DNA of 64,000 bases. Origin: Lentisphaera araneosa HTCC2155 (GTDB lineage Bacteria; Verrucomicrobiota; Lentisphaeria; Lentisphaerales; Lentisphaeraceae). The translations under genes were made by a program, and so were the position numbers. The notes beneath the pieces were generated by a model, which made no database searches, had not been told where the DNA came from, and was given only the letters and a program-made list of their open reading frames with translations. How positions within the stretch are numbered: position 1 is the stretch's first letter; each line of letters opens with the position of its first letter. Positions 36,391-45,294 of this stretch are shown here, piece by piece. The DNA lies in the NCBI RefSeq assembly GCF_000170755.1, contig NZ_ABCK01000026.1, positions 1 through 64,000 of the forward strand. The letters are read 5' to 3'.

Positions 36391-37173
36391 ATGAGAAAAA
36401 TAGAGTTTAGAAAGAAGAGCAATCGTAGATTGACTACGCGTTTCACGCTGATTGAAATTTTGGTGGTAGTGGCCATTATAGGAATTTTGGCCAGTTTCTT
36501 GCTGCCAACTTTAAGTAAGGCGCGGAAAAAAGCTAGGATTGCCGTATGCACCAGCAATCAAAAGCAAATAAATTCAGCCCTACTTATGTTTACGGATGAT
36601 AATGATGGCTATGTCCCGAAACCTTCTGGTAATCCTGATGTGAGCTGGGATGATCACCTTTCTGGTTATGATGGCCGTGAGACATTAACAGACGCGCAAA
36701 AAACTGCGCGCTCTCTCGCTAAAAGTACTTTTGGGGACGACTATGGTCAATTATACCGCTGCCCACTTTTTGAGGACACGACTACTGCTAATGTAGAAAT
36801 GTCCTATGCTACCTCACGGTTTACAGCGCCTGAGCCCAATACACAATGGTTCACTGGCCAAGGGGTCATGGGATTTGGTTATGCCGCAAATCTTAGCGAT
36901 GTAACGGTGCCTAATGAATCGATAATGCTTTTTGACTATAACCGTTCAAGTAACTTCACCCGAATGGGCAGAAATGTCGATAATGTAGTTAGAGCGACAG
37001 ATCTTCGAAATTTTGAAACACTACAAAGTGATGGCATGATGCACGACTTCTATGAGGTGAACTATCTTTTTGTCGACGGGCATGTTGAGAGCTTGGACTT
37101 TAACGCAACCTTAGCACCTTATGGTGCTAATTATTGGAGATCTAATGGCAGTATGTGGGATGCGTACAAATAA
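36391..37173 (+). CDS. Pseudopilin-like secreted protein
   Basis: It has 260 residues. A basic N-terminus precedes the prepilin signal [20 protein letters not shown]. The middle carries WDDHLSGYDGRETL and DDYGQLYRCP, shared with the pseudopilin at 28108, and the terminal motif is NYLFVDGHVESLD. The leader is longer than in its relatives (about 20 residues), and an ATG nearer the signal could be the true start. Its upstream leader has a second copy near 51000. Confidence 0.85.
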   Translation: MRKIEFRKKSNRRLTTRFTLIEILVVVAIIGILASFLLPTLSKARKKARIAVCTSNQKQINSALLMFTDDNDGYVPKPSGNPDVSWDDHLSGYDGRETLTDAQKTARSLAKSTFGDDYGQLYRCPLFEDTTTANVEMSYATSRFTAPEPNTQWFTGQGVMGFGYAANLSDVTVPNESIMLFDYNRSSNFTRMGRNVDNVVRATDLRNFETLQSDGMMHDFYEVNYLFVDGHVESLDFNATLAPYGANYWRSNGSMWDAYK

Positions 37174-38137
37174 GCTTTAAAAAGTTTATAGTGGTAAAAT
37201 AATAGCATTAGTAATCATCGCGTTTCTATTTTTTATGTGGTTCAAGCTTTAGCTTGCTTTAAACTCATGCCTCACATTATGTTCTTATTTCTTGGGTACG
37301 GGTGTCCGACGCACGTTACTACCTGAAATTTGTTGAGATTTCAGTCCTGAATCAGCTTATATTTATTTTTTCACAGCCTCTTCAGTGTGCATTAAAAATG
37401 CGGACAAAAAGATCTTTTGGGATCGCCAAGCACTTGCTTGGCAAACACGGGGCTAAAAAAGGCAGGTAGTTCAAGCTTCAGCTTGTTGAAAAATGCGTCC
37501 AAAACCTTCTCCTCATTACGGTACTCTGAAGAGTGAACTACGTAGATCCTGTCGCCGTTTTTTACTAGGGTTCACTTGTGAGCCCGCTAAAATGTAGCAT
37601 GATCCGTCAGGGGCATGGAAACGGTTTTTTCATTAATTTAGGGCCCAGGCTTGGGTCCGGAATAATATGCCGGACTCACAGGTGAGCCCTCCTTCGTTTA
37701 ATCACGTCAGATCGTGTGGCTCACGCCACACGCTACATTATGTCGGGCTTCTAGCCCTGAATCAGCTTATGTTTTTTCCACAGTCTCTTTGTTTTTCCTA
37801 AAATGCGGGCAAAAAGGTCTCTTGGGATCGCCAAGAACCAGCTTGGAAATCGCAGACTACGTGCCCCGTAGGTGTCGGACTTTCAGCCCTCCTTCGTTTA
37901 ATCACGTCAGTTCGTGTGGCTCACGCCACACGCTACATTATGTCGGGCTTCCAGCCCTGAATCAGCTTATATTTATTTTTTCATAGCCTCTTCAGTGTGC
38001 ATTAAAAATGTGGACAAAAAGGTCTTTTGGGATCGCCAAGCACTTGCTTGGCAAACAGGGGGCTAAAAAAGGCACGTAGTTCAAGCTTCAGCTTGCTTAA
38101 AAAAACATATAAAACCTTCTCCTCATAACAGATAAGT
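37174..38137. repeat. Long intergenic region of duplicated ~90-145-bp blocks
   Basis: No gene is supported here. One block recurs at 37345-37488 and 37955-38098 (CCTGAATCAGCTTATATTTA ... GATCGCCAAGCACTTGCTTG ... TTCAAGCTTCAGCTTG). A second recurs exactly 200 bases apart at 37685-37771 and 37885-37971 (AGCCCTCCTTCGTTTAATCA ... CGTGTGGCTCACGCCACACG). The latter holds a perfect 8-base hairpin. CCAAGC/GCTTGG and ACTCTGAAGAGTG hairpins also occur. The layout suggests repeated unequal crossing-over between REP-like elements. Confidence 0.8.
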
Positions 38138-41100
38138 TTACTTATATTCCACATTGAATTCTTGGAAAGCGCTATGCTCACCACCACCCTTGCTGCTAAT
38201 TGGAGATACTTTCCACATGAGCCAACGGAATTCTCCGAGTGATTCACCATCAGTGGCTTTTAGTGAGCTGGCATTGAAGTCACTTCCCTTGAAGGCACGG
38301 GTATCAATCGTTGCTAAAGGCATCCACTTGCTGCTATCCCAGCCTGGGTCTTGATTGGCTGAACTTGCATAGAGGGTGAAGTTTTGAGCCCCACGTCTGC
38401 CCAAGCCACAAGACCAAGTGCTAATGGCTGTTAGAGTTCTCACTTTGCCGAGATCCATTTTATAGGCGGTGTTTTTTGTACCATTGGCAAAAACGGGGCC
38501 ATAGCTGCGGAGAAGTTGACCATCACTTAAGCTTGTGAGGGGGGCGTTATTCGTTTTGATATTCGATGTGAGTGTGAAATGATGAGCCTTTGGGATTTGC
38601 TTAAAGCCTTCGGTGTTTTTGGAACTTTCTAAATCGATCCAAGTCTGCTTTTTGATGAGAGTTTCTTGAGCTTGTTGTTGACGTACAAATTTGATTTTGA
38701 GGGCTTTATTTCCTGCGCTCAGGTATGTTTGCAGCAGTGCTTTAATTGTGGGTGTTGCCTTGCCATTAATCTGCTGAATCACATCGCCTTCTTTGAAACC
38801 ATGACGAGCCGCCTCAGAATTTTTTGGTACCTCAACTAAGATCACGCCACCAACTTCTTTACTTACGCCATAGGCGGAGAACTCTTCGCCAGTTAAGTTT
38901 TGCAGGCTCGCGCCCAAGAATACGGCTAAGGAACTTTCCGTAGGAGAAACTATTTTCTGAGGCTTTTCTTTTGTGGTAACTGTTGGAGATGAAACCTTAG
39001 GCAGTTTTGGCGTGCGAGCGATTTTTTTGAGTGAAGGTTTTTTGACTCCGAATTGATCCATGGGAAAGTTCTTGAAACCAATAGAAAAAGCGGGTGAGTC
39101 TTCTTTGACACGGAAATCCCCCTTGCTTGGATCAATAAATTGTGGATCCCCGAAGAGCGAATTTTTGTCCCAACCTAATGTTTTTGAAGTCGCTTTAACT
39201 GGAGCTTCATTGGCAACATAAAAGAAGTTTTTATCAACTTGGGCAGCATCGGCGTTAGGTCGCTTCATACGTGCGGGACGATGTCGGCCCATGAGGATAT
39301 TGCCGTGAACTTCGTCCCCATTGCCTAGATACCAAACATGGGGGTGCAGACCATTATTTACCATGACATTATTCCATGCATGGCGACGGAAGCCCTCGCG
39401 TAATTTGAGACCTTTTGCAAGGAGCAAGTTATTGTAGATGTTGTAGTTGCTTGAACCATCATCGAGATCGACGTCCCAGCCGTGGTCACAGCGCCAACGG
39501 CTATTGCGAATCACAGAAGTTTTTACCGCATCGAGTAAGGCGAGTTCGGGGAGTTTTTCTGCAGGGGCATTTCTAAGGTGCCAGAAGCGATCGCGTCCCC
39601 AAGAATTGAATGAGCCATGATCATGAGTTTCTAAAACCGTGTCAAAAACGTCGCAGCCTTCGATGAGGTGTCCACCCCAGGTGCCTTCGCTTATATTTAT
39701 ACCTGATCGAGCGCAGTCGTAGATCGAGACATCGCGCACCGTAATGCCCTGTGCCATGGAAATTTGAACCCCAGCAGGTTGCTTTTCAACTGTTCCGATG
39801 CCATGAATGAGGCAATCTTCGACGATTGAGTCGGCGGGGTAGTTATCGGTTTTGGGGCCCGGAGTGAGATCAATTTTTGATAAGTCATTGACTTCTTTGT
39901 ACTCAAAAAGCGGGTTGCGAACTGCTTTGGGGTCGCCGACAAAGCACACTCCACTAGCACCGGCATCGTGAATGTGGCAGCCTTTAACGAGCGTGCGGCG
40001 ATTGTAGTTGTTAACAAAAATCGCATTGCCACCCACTTGATCGAATTCGCAATCAAGAATACTCACATCCTCGGTTCCCGTCAGTAGGAAGGCACCGCCG
40101 CGGTAGATGGCCCAATCCGAGCGCAGTAAGGGTTCTTTACAATCCATGAAAGTTCTTGCGGTGTGACGAAGCGTAAAGCCTTGGAGCTTGATATGCTTTA
40201 CAGGGGCTTTTTGGCTTCCTTGGAATTCGACGAGATGACGAAGGCGTACCACCTCGAGCTTCGCCTTTGCTAAGTCCACGCCGGGAGCAGGTTTGTAGTA
40301 GAGTGTGGAGGTCTTGGCATTGTGGAACCATTCGCCTGGCGCATCGAGTTCCTCGAAAATATTCTCAACCATGCGGTAGTTCTTGTGCATACCCATCTGA
40401 CGATTGTTCTGCCAGCCGCCTTCATAGGTCACTTCACCCTTAGCATCTTTGCCTGTGATACGGTAGTGATAACCGCCCCAGCGGTGAACGTGCATGGCGT
40501 GAATATAGCCACCTGCAGGATCGGCCCACTTGCTAGCACGCTCCTTTGAAAAGGCATCGGCACTATAGCCCTGGTAGGCATCCGTCTTCTTTTTGGCATC
40601 ATAGTTTGGGTAACGCGCCATGCGCTGAGCCTTGCCATTGATGAATACCTGATCAATGGCTAAACTCTCGGGAGTTTGAGCCTGAAAGATGCCGTCTTTA
40701 AAGGCCGTCCATTTGAGATCGAGTTTGACGCCGCCACTCAGGATCGCACCACCTTCATTTTCGGCGCGGTAAACAATGGGGAACTCGGCCGTTCCTGAAT
40801 CCTTGGAAAAAAAAACCAAAGTCTCGGGCAAGTAATAAATGCCGTCGGCAAGCTGTATGCTGACGGCTTGTTTCCCGGCATAGCTGCGAGCGAGGTCGCG
40901 AGCTTTGGCGAGTGATGCAAGGGCTTTGTCTTTGCTCGTGCCTTCGAAAGTGTCATTGCCTTGTGGACTGACAAATAATTCGATTTGATTGCTGCTTGCG
41001 CTCAGGTCTTGATCAAATTTCACTTGGTAAGTTTCGCCAAGTTTTGTCGTGAAGTTAATTTGGTCTTCACTCACTTTAGTAAGTGTCAACCGCTTGCCTT

Positions 41101-43402
41101 GACTATCAGAGATCATTGCATTGCCGATTCCAGGATAGGATAGGCTACATTGACCGCCACTTCTGGATTCAATTGAAAATTCACTTGCTCTGACCTTGTT
41201 CCATTTTGCGGAAATCGCAAAATTACCACGCGCCACTAAGCCATCAAAATGGCCATCTTCCCAAGCTTTTGGTAGGGCAGGGAGAATTTTTATCGTATCC
41301 TCATGGCTCTGCAGAAGCATTTCAGCGACGCCCGCCATAGTGCCGAGGCTACCATCGATTTGGAAAGGGGGATGAAGGGTCCAAAGATTTTGCACGGTGC
41401 GTTCTTTAATAAAGCGTTGGTAGACTTTGTGGGCTTTCTCGCCTTCACCGAGGCGAGCACGACTATTCATGCGATGTGCCAGTGCCCAGCCCGTAGTTTT
41501 ATCGCCACGTAGGTCCAAGGTTTTACTTGCTGCCTGCAACCAGTCTGATTTCTGACTGATGAGTGTGCCCGGGAAAAGGGGGCAAAGGTGCGAGATATGG
41601 CGGTGCTTTTTATCGCCAATATCACTGTAGTTATTTTCCTCGCGGTATTCTTTGATCTGGCCATCGGCACCAATGAGGATGGGGTCGAGCTTGGTAATTT
41701 GTTCGCGGATGGTATCGAGGAAGGGGTCTTCGCTACCTAGTGCGTCAGCGAGTGTGAGCGTGTCGGCAAAACTTTCCCAGACAAAGCCTTGATCGAAGGT
41801 ACAACCAGCGGTGACGTAATATTTTCCACCTTTGAGTTTGCCGGGCATATTTTTGACTTGTTCCGGCTTGGCAAGCTGTTCGGGTGAGGCGGAAGGCTCG
41901 ACGAGAAGTTTATCGCCATGGGGGATCAAAACTTTTGAGTAAAACTTACTCAAGGAGAGCATGGCTGGGTAGGCGACTTCTTCGAGGTATTGCTTATCCT
42001 GAGTAAAGAGATAATAATCCATCAAAAGTTTAGCGGTGAAGCCACCAGTGCCCGGACCGGAATGACCACCGGCACTAGGGATATAATAGGCATTGGCTCC
42101 CGTGCCAATAATCCAACCATTATCACCGCCTTTGGTCACTTGACTGGGGTTGTATTTTTGCACGTAGTCGGTGGCATGTTCTCGTGCGATGGGCAGGTAG
42201 GCCTTGTAAAAATTAGTGTACGATTGGAAGCACTCGGCGAGGTTGGTGCTCATCGACCCCCAGTAATTCATCTGCACATTGATGTTATGCCAAAAGCCTC
42301 CTGACCACGGCGTGTAATAATCCTGACTCCAAGCGCCTTGTAGGTTGGCGGGCAGACTCTTCTCGCGCGAACTGGAAATGAGTAGGTAACGGCCGTACTG
42401 AAACATCAGTTCTTCGAGCCAGTTATTCGTTTTACCCGCTTTATATTTTTCTAAGAGGATGTGTGTGGGGTCATTTGATGGTCTTGAATTAAGATTGACG
42501 GCAACGCGGCCAAATAAGTTCTGATAATCCTTGAGGTGTCTTTCTTTGAGCTGCTCATATCCTCTGTTTTGAGCTGCCTGAATGCGAGCCGAGACCTCAT
42601 TATGAGGAAATTCTTTAGGATTGAGTTTTTTGGCTGAGGTATTGCGGAAAGTATCTTCATGGAGACGGTAATTGGTGCCAGTGGCAATGAGAATAGTGAC
42701 GGCATCCGCCTTGCTGACTTCAATGCTTCCCTGTTTAGCATTAGCCTTGAGCGTGCCGCCCTCGTTTAAGACTTTGATCTGACCGTCAAAATTACAGCTG
42801 AATAAAGCAATGGAACCTTTCAGAGTGAGGAGGTCGTCTTTGGCGCTGATGGAACCGCTGCGTTCCTTGCGTTCGAGGTAGGGGATTTCGGGGCGAATCT
42901 CAAATGAAAGCGCGGCTTTCTTGTCAGCTGTAAGACGAATAACAATCACATTATCGGGGTAGGAGGCAAAATACTCACGCGTGTAGTTGACGCCACGGTA
43001 GTTATAAGCAACATGAGCAATGCCCTCGTTCAAGTTAAGTGAGCGACGGTATTTACTAAACTTATGATGTCTGAAATCAAGCTTGATTTCCGCAAAGCTA
43101 GTCAAACCACCCTTATTATATTTCCCCCTGTTATGGAGCGTCTTATCAGTAATTTGAATTCGTTCTGTATCGGTGCGCCCAAAAATATTGGCCCCAGTGT
43201 AGCCATTGCCAATAGGGTATGACCAACGCTCCCAATCTCGATCATAGGAATTGGGTCTTTTGCTGGATTTTGTTGATTCCCATTTGGTTCTGCCATTATT
43301 GGGCGGAGGATTTAATTCCCAAAGTTCGTAAGTTCTTGCTGTATTATCCCCCCAAGATGAGAAGACTAAACAGAAGCTTAGTAGCGCGATTATTTTATTC
43401 AT
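38138..43402 (-). CDS. GH95 fucosidase-like / beta-helix / PDZ / discoidin-like fusion
   Basis: This secreted 1754-residue protein begins with a signal peptide. Residues ~25-800 match glycoside hydrolase family 95 (1,2-alpha-L-fucosidase and related): WSYPIGNGYTGANIFG, the asparagine pair in FWHNINVQMNYWGS, VEPSASPEQ and KHRHISHLCPLFPG. Residues ~808-1465 form a right-handed beta-helix starting ELFVSPQGNDTFEGTSKDKA, of a type seen in GH141 and related enzymes. A PDZ-like domain follows at ~1487-1580 (VGGVILVEVPKNSEAARHGF and KEGDVIQQINGK). The last ~165 residues look like a discoidin/F5-8 sugar-binding module. Joining two glycan-active units suggests a processive or dual attack on fucose-rich glycan. 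No frameshift is seen. It ends a leftward cluster with sulfatases. Confidence 0.82.
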   Translation of the reverse strand: MNKIIALLSFCLVFSSWGDNTARTYELWELNPPPNNGRTKWESTKSSKRPNSYDRDWERWSYPIGNGYTGANIFGRTDTERIQITDKTLHNRGKYNKGGLTSFAEIKLDFRHHKFSKYRRSLNLNEGIAHVAYNYRGVNYTREYFASYPDNVIVIRLTADKKAALSFEIRPEIPYLERKERSGSISAKDDLLTLKGSIALFSCNFDGQIKVLNEGGTLKANAKQGSIEVSKADAVTILIATGTNYRLHEDTFRNTSAKKLNPKEFPHNEVSARIQAAQNRGYEQLKERHLKDYQNLFGRVAVNLNSRPSNDPTHILLEKYKAGKTNNWLEELMFQYGRYLLISSSREKSLPANLQGAWSQDYYTPWSGGFWHNINVQMNYWGSMSTNLAECFQSYTNFYKAYLPIAREHATDYVQKYNPSQVTKGGDNGWIIGTGANAYYIPSAGGHSGPGTGGFTAKLLMDYYLFTQDKQYLEEVAYPAMLSLSKFYSKVLIPHGDKLLVEPSASPEQLAKPEQVKNMPGKLKGGKYYVTAGCTFDQGFVWESFADTLTLADALGSEDPFLDTIREQITKLDPILIGADGQIKEYREENNYSDIGDKKHRHISHLCPLFPGTLISQKSDWLQAASKTLDLRGDKTTGWALAHRMNSRARLGEGEKAHKVYQRFIKERTVQNLWTLHPPFQIDGSLGTMAGVAEMLLQSHEDTIKILPALPKAWEDGHFDGLVARGNFAISAKWNKVRASEFSIESRSGGQCSLSYPGIGNAMISDSQGKRLTLTKVSEDQINFTTKLGETYQVKFDQDLSASSNQIELFVSPQGNDTFEGTSKDKALASLAKARDLARSYAGKQAVSIQLADGIYYLPETLVFFSKDSGTAEFPIVYRAENEGGAILSGGVKLDLKWTAFKDGIFQAQTPESLAIDQVFINGKAQRMARYPNYDAKKKTDAYQGYSADAFSKERASKWADPAGGYIHAMHVHRWGGYHYRITGKDAKGEVTYEGGWQNNRQMGMHKNYRMVENIFEELDAPGEWFHNAKTSTLYYKPAPGVDLAKAKLEVVRLRHLVEFQGSQKAPVKHIKLQGFTLRHTARTFMDCKEPLLRSDWAIYRGGAFLLTGTEDVSILDCEFDQVGGNAIFVNNYNRRTLVKGCHIHDAGASGVCFVGDPKAVRNPLFEYKEVNDLSKIDLTPGPKTDNYPADSIVEDCLIHGIGTVEKQPAGVQISMAQGITVRDVSIYDCARSGINISEGTWGGHLIEGCDVFDTVLETHDHGSFNSWGRDRFWHLRNAPAEKLPELALLDAVKTSVIRNSRWRCDHGWDVDLDDGSSNYNIYNNLLLAKGLKLREGFRRHAWNNVMVNNGLHPHVWYLGNGDEVHGNILMGRHRPARMKRPNADAAQVDKNFFYVANEAPVKATSKTLGWDKNSLFGDPQFIDPSKGDFRVKEDSPAFSIGFKNFPMDQFGVKKPSLKKIARTPKLPKVSSPTVTTKEKPQKIVSPTESSLAVFLGASLQNLTGEEFSAYGVSKEVGGVILVEVPKNSEAARHGFKEGDVIQQINGKATPTIKALLQTYLSAGNKALKIKFVRQQQAQETLIKKQTWIDLESSKNTEGFKQIPKAHHFTLTSNIKTNNAPLTSLSDGQLLRSYGPVFANGTKNTAYKMDLGKVRTLTAISTWSCGLGRRGAQNFTLYASSANQDPGWDSSKWMPLATIDTRAFKGSDFNASSLKATDGESLGEFRWLMWKVSPISSKGGGEHSAFQEFNVEYK

Positions 43403-43441
43403 TTTATTCCTTAGGTATTAGTTAATTACTTTTGAAATTGT

Positions 43442-44959
43442 TTAGCGAGTGGATTTTCCGTTTTGGATTTTCTTTAGACGGGATTCCATCTGCTGAATGC
43501 GTTCGGGAAATTTTTTATACAAATTGTTTCGCTGAGCTAGGTCAGTGGAGAGATCGAATAATAGGGCCGGACCATCAATTGAGTCGCCGTTCCAAATTTG
43601 TTTGAACCAATCGGGTTCGCTAGTAATACCCTTAGGATGGAGGTAGGCCCAATTCTCTTGGCGAAGTCCGAGTTTGCCATTGGAGGCATGGTAAACGAGT
43701 TCTTGGCGTACAGTTTGGTTTGAACGAAGTGTAGCTAGAATATCGAGGCTATCTTCTGCGATGCTGTCTTCGAGCTTGTAATCAATGATCCCCGCAATGG
43801 TGGCAAAGAGGTCAGTTTGAGAAAGTAGTGCATCAATTTCTTTTCCTCCCTTGATTTCACCTTTGGGCCAAGAGGCAATAAAGGGGACGCGGTGACCACC
43901 TTCAAGCAGGTCACGCTTTAGCCCTCGTAGAGGTCCAGAGGGATTGTGACCATGAGTTTGAATGCGTTCACGCATGAAGGGGGCAGGGCCATTATCACTA
44001 GAGATAATTAATAAGGTGTTTTCATAAACTCCAGAATTTTTGAGGGCTTTAACAACTTGTCCGATAGCCTCATCCGTTTGAATGATGAAGTCACCGTAGG
44101 GACCGGCTAAACTCTTTCCTTTATATTTGTCCAAGGGGACAATGGGAGAGTGGGGTGATGTGGGAGCGTACATGAGAAAGAAGGGCTTTTCTTTTTTACT
44201 TTCTTGATCAATAAAGTCAATAGCCTTAGCCGTGATCGTTGGCATGACTTTGTTCAATTGCCATCCTTTTTCACCTGGACCAATCCCGTGAATATAGCCA
44301 CCCCTCATTGTTTGTTGCTTCATGAGTTTTCGTCCGTCAATATTAACGGGCTCGCAAGTTAAACGATCGTTTTCGATGAAGGCATAGGGAGGCATATTGG
44401 GAGCATCATCGCCAAAGTAGTAATCAAATCCAGCTCCGAGAGGACCTCCTTTTATAGGCTTGCTCCAATCAAACATCTCACAGCTTGCCGTACTCGTTCC
44501 TTTGCCAATGATGGATTCTGACGGTTTTCCCCCACCCATCCATGGCCACTCGAAACCGAGATGCCATTTGCCGATGAGTGCAGTATGATAGCCCTTTTCT
44601 TTCAGTATTTTGGGTAGTGTGACGCGATCTTTTTCAATTGCCGATTCTTTCCATGGGTTCAAGCGGCCCGCACGTAGTGATCCTCTCCAGGCATAACGTC
44701 CTGTGAGTAAGGAATAGCGACTGGGGCTACAGACGGTGCTGGGCGCGTGGGCATCGCTCGCCCAGACGCCTTCTTTGGCGAGGGCATCCATGTGCGGAGT
44801 CCGCACTTTGGATTCGGGGTTCAAGAAAGAGACGTCGCCATAGCCTAAATCATCCGTCAGAATAATGACAATATTAGGCTTTTCAGACTGTGCGTTTAAC
44901 TTAGGAAGGAGGGTAAGCACGAAAGCCATACTCAAGATGATTTTTATAAATTTTTTCAT
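43442..44959 (-). CDS. Secreted arylsulfatase-family enzyme
   Basis: It is expected to remove sulfate esters from polysaccharide. It has 505 residues and a signal peptide. The formylglycine signature is CSPSR in STVCSPSRYSLLTGRYAWR, so the Cys-type needs a formylglycine-generating enzyme, which is not in the window. Metal and substrate residues appear in ILTDDLGYGDVSF, GKWHLGFEWPW and SDNGPAPFMRE. The gene lies 39 bases upstream of the GH95 fusion in the same direction, so both probably serve one sulfated, fucose-containing substrate. Confidence 0.9.
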   Translation of the reverse strand: MKKFIKIILSMAFVLTLLPKLNAQSEKPNIVIILTDDLGYGDVSFLNPESKVRTPHMDALAKEGVWASDAHAPSTVCSPSRYSLLTGRYAWRGSLRAGRLNPWKESAIEKDRVTLPKILKEKGYHTALIGKWHLGFEWPWMGGGKPSESIIGKGTSTASCEMFDWSKPIKGGPLGAGFDYYFGDDAPNMPPYAFIENDRLTCEPVNIDGRKLMKQQTMRGGYIHGIGPGEKGWQLNKVMPTITAKAIDFIDQESKKEKPFFLMYAPTSPHSPIVPLDKYKGKSLAGPYGDFIIQTDEAIGQVVKALKNSGVYENTLLIISSDNGPAPFMRERIQTHGHNPSGPLRGLKRDLLEGGHRVPFIASWPKGEIKGGKEIDALLSQTDLFATIAGIIDYKLEDSIAEDSLDILATLRSNQTVRQELVYHASNGKLGLRQENWAYLHPKGITSEPDWFKQIWNGDSIDGPALLFDLSTDLAQRNNLYKKFPERIQQMESRLKKIQNGKSTR

Positions 44960-45294
44960 ATTATCCTTCTTCTATTCCAGTCATTATCGAGCTTGTACTC
45001 TCTCGAACTGCTAAACCCGATTTTTTAAAGCGTGCTGATGTTTTTTGACAAAAAATACAATGAAATTTTGAGCATTGCAGAGCAGGGACTCGATTGGCCA
45101 TCTTCGACGACCGGATATGATTTATTATGGTCTCCATAACGCTATGTCGGCACTCTAAAGAGTGTACTACCTACCAAAAAAAGGAACGTAGTTTAAGCTT
45201 TTAGCCTGCGGAAAAATTTGTTATTTGGCACTCTAAAGAGTGAACTACAAACCTAAGGCACTTATCCGAGAAAGAAGTATTCTTAATACGCACT
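44960..45294. repeat. Intergenic region with two CACTCTAAAGAGTG hairpins
   Basis: Two copies of GGCACTCTAAAGAGTG followed by (A/T)ACTAC lie at 45149-45170 and 45227-45249. Related forms are seen near 37530 and 50880. The perfect CACTCT-AA-AGAGTG hairpin marks another REP-like family. A 33-codon open frame at 45038-45139 looks coding-like but has no support. No promoter for the sulfatase downstream was identified. Confidence 0.6.

Noticed and set aside
37345-38098. CRISPR array
   Set aside because: The repeats are long (87 and 144 bases), few in number and not separated by regular unique spacers, and no cas gene is in the window.
45038-45139. Short coding-like open frame (starts MFFDKKYNEILSIAEQ)
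   Set aside because: Only 33 codons, no ribosome site, surrounded by hairpin repeats, and no family recognised. It may be a remnant but cannot be supported.
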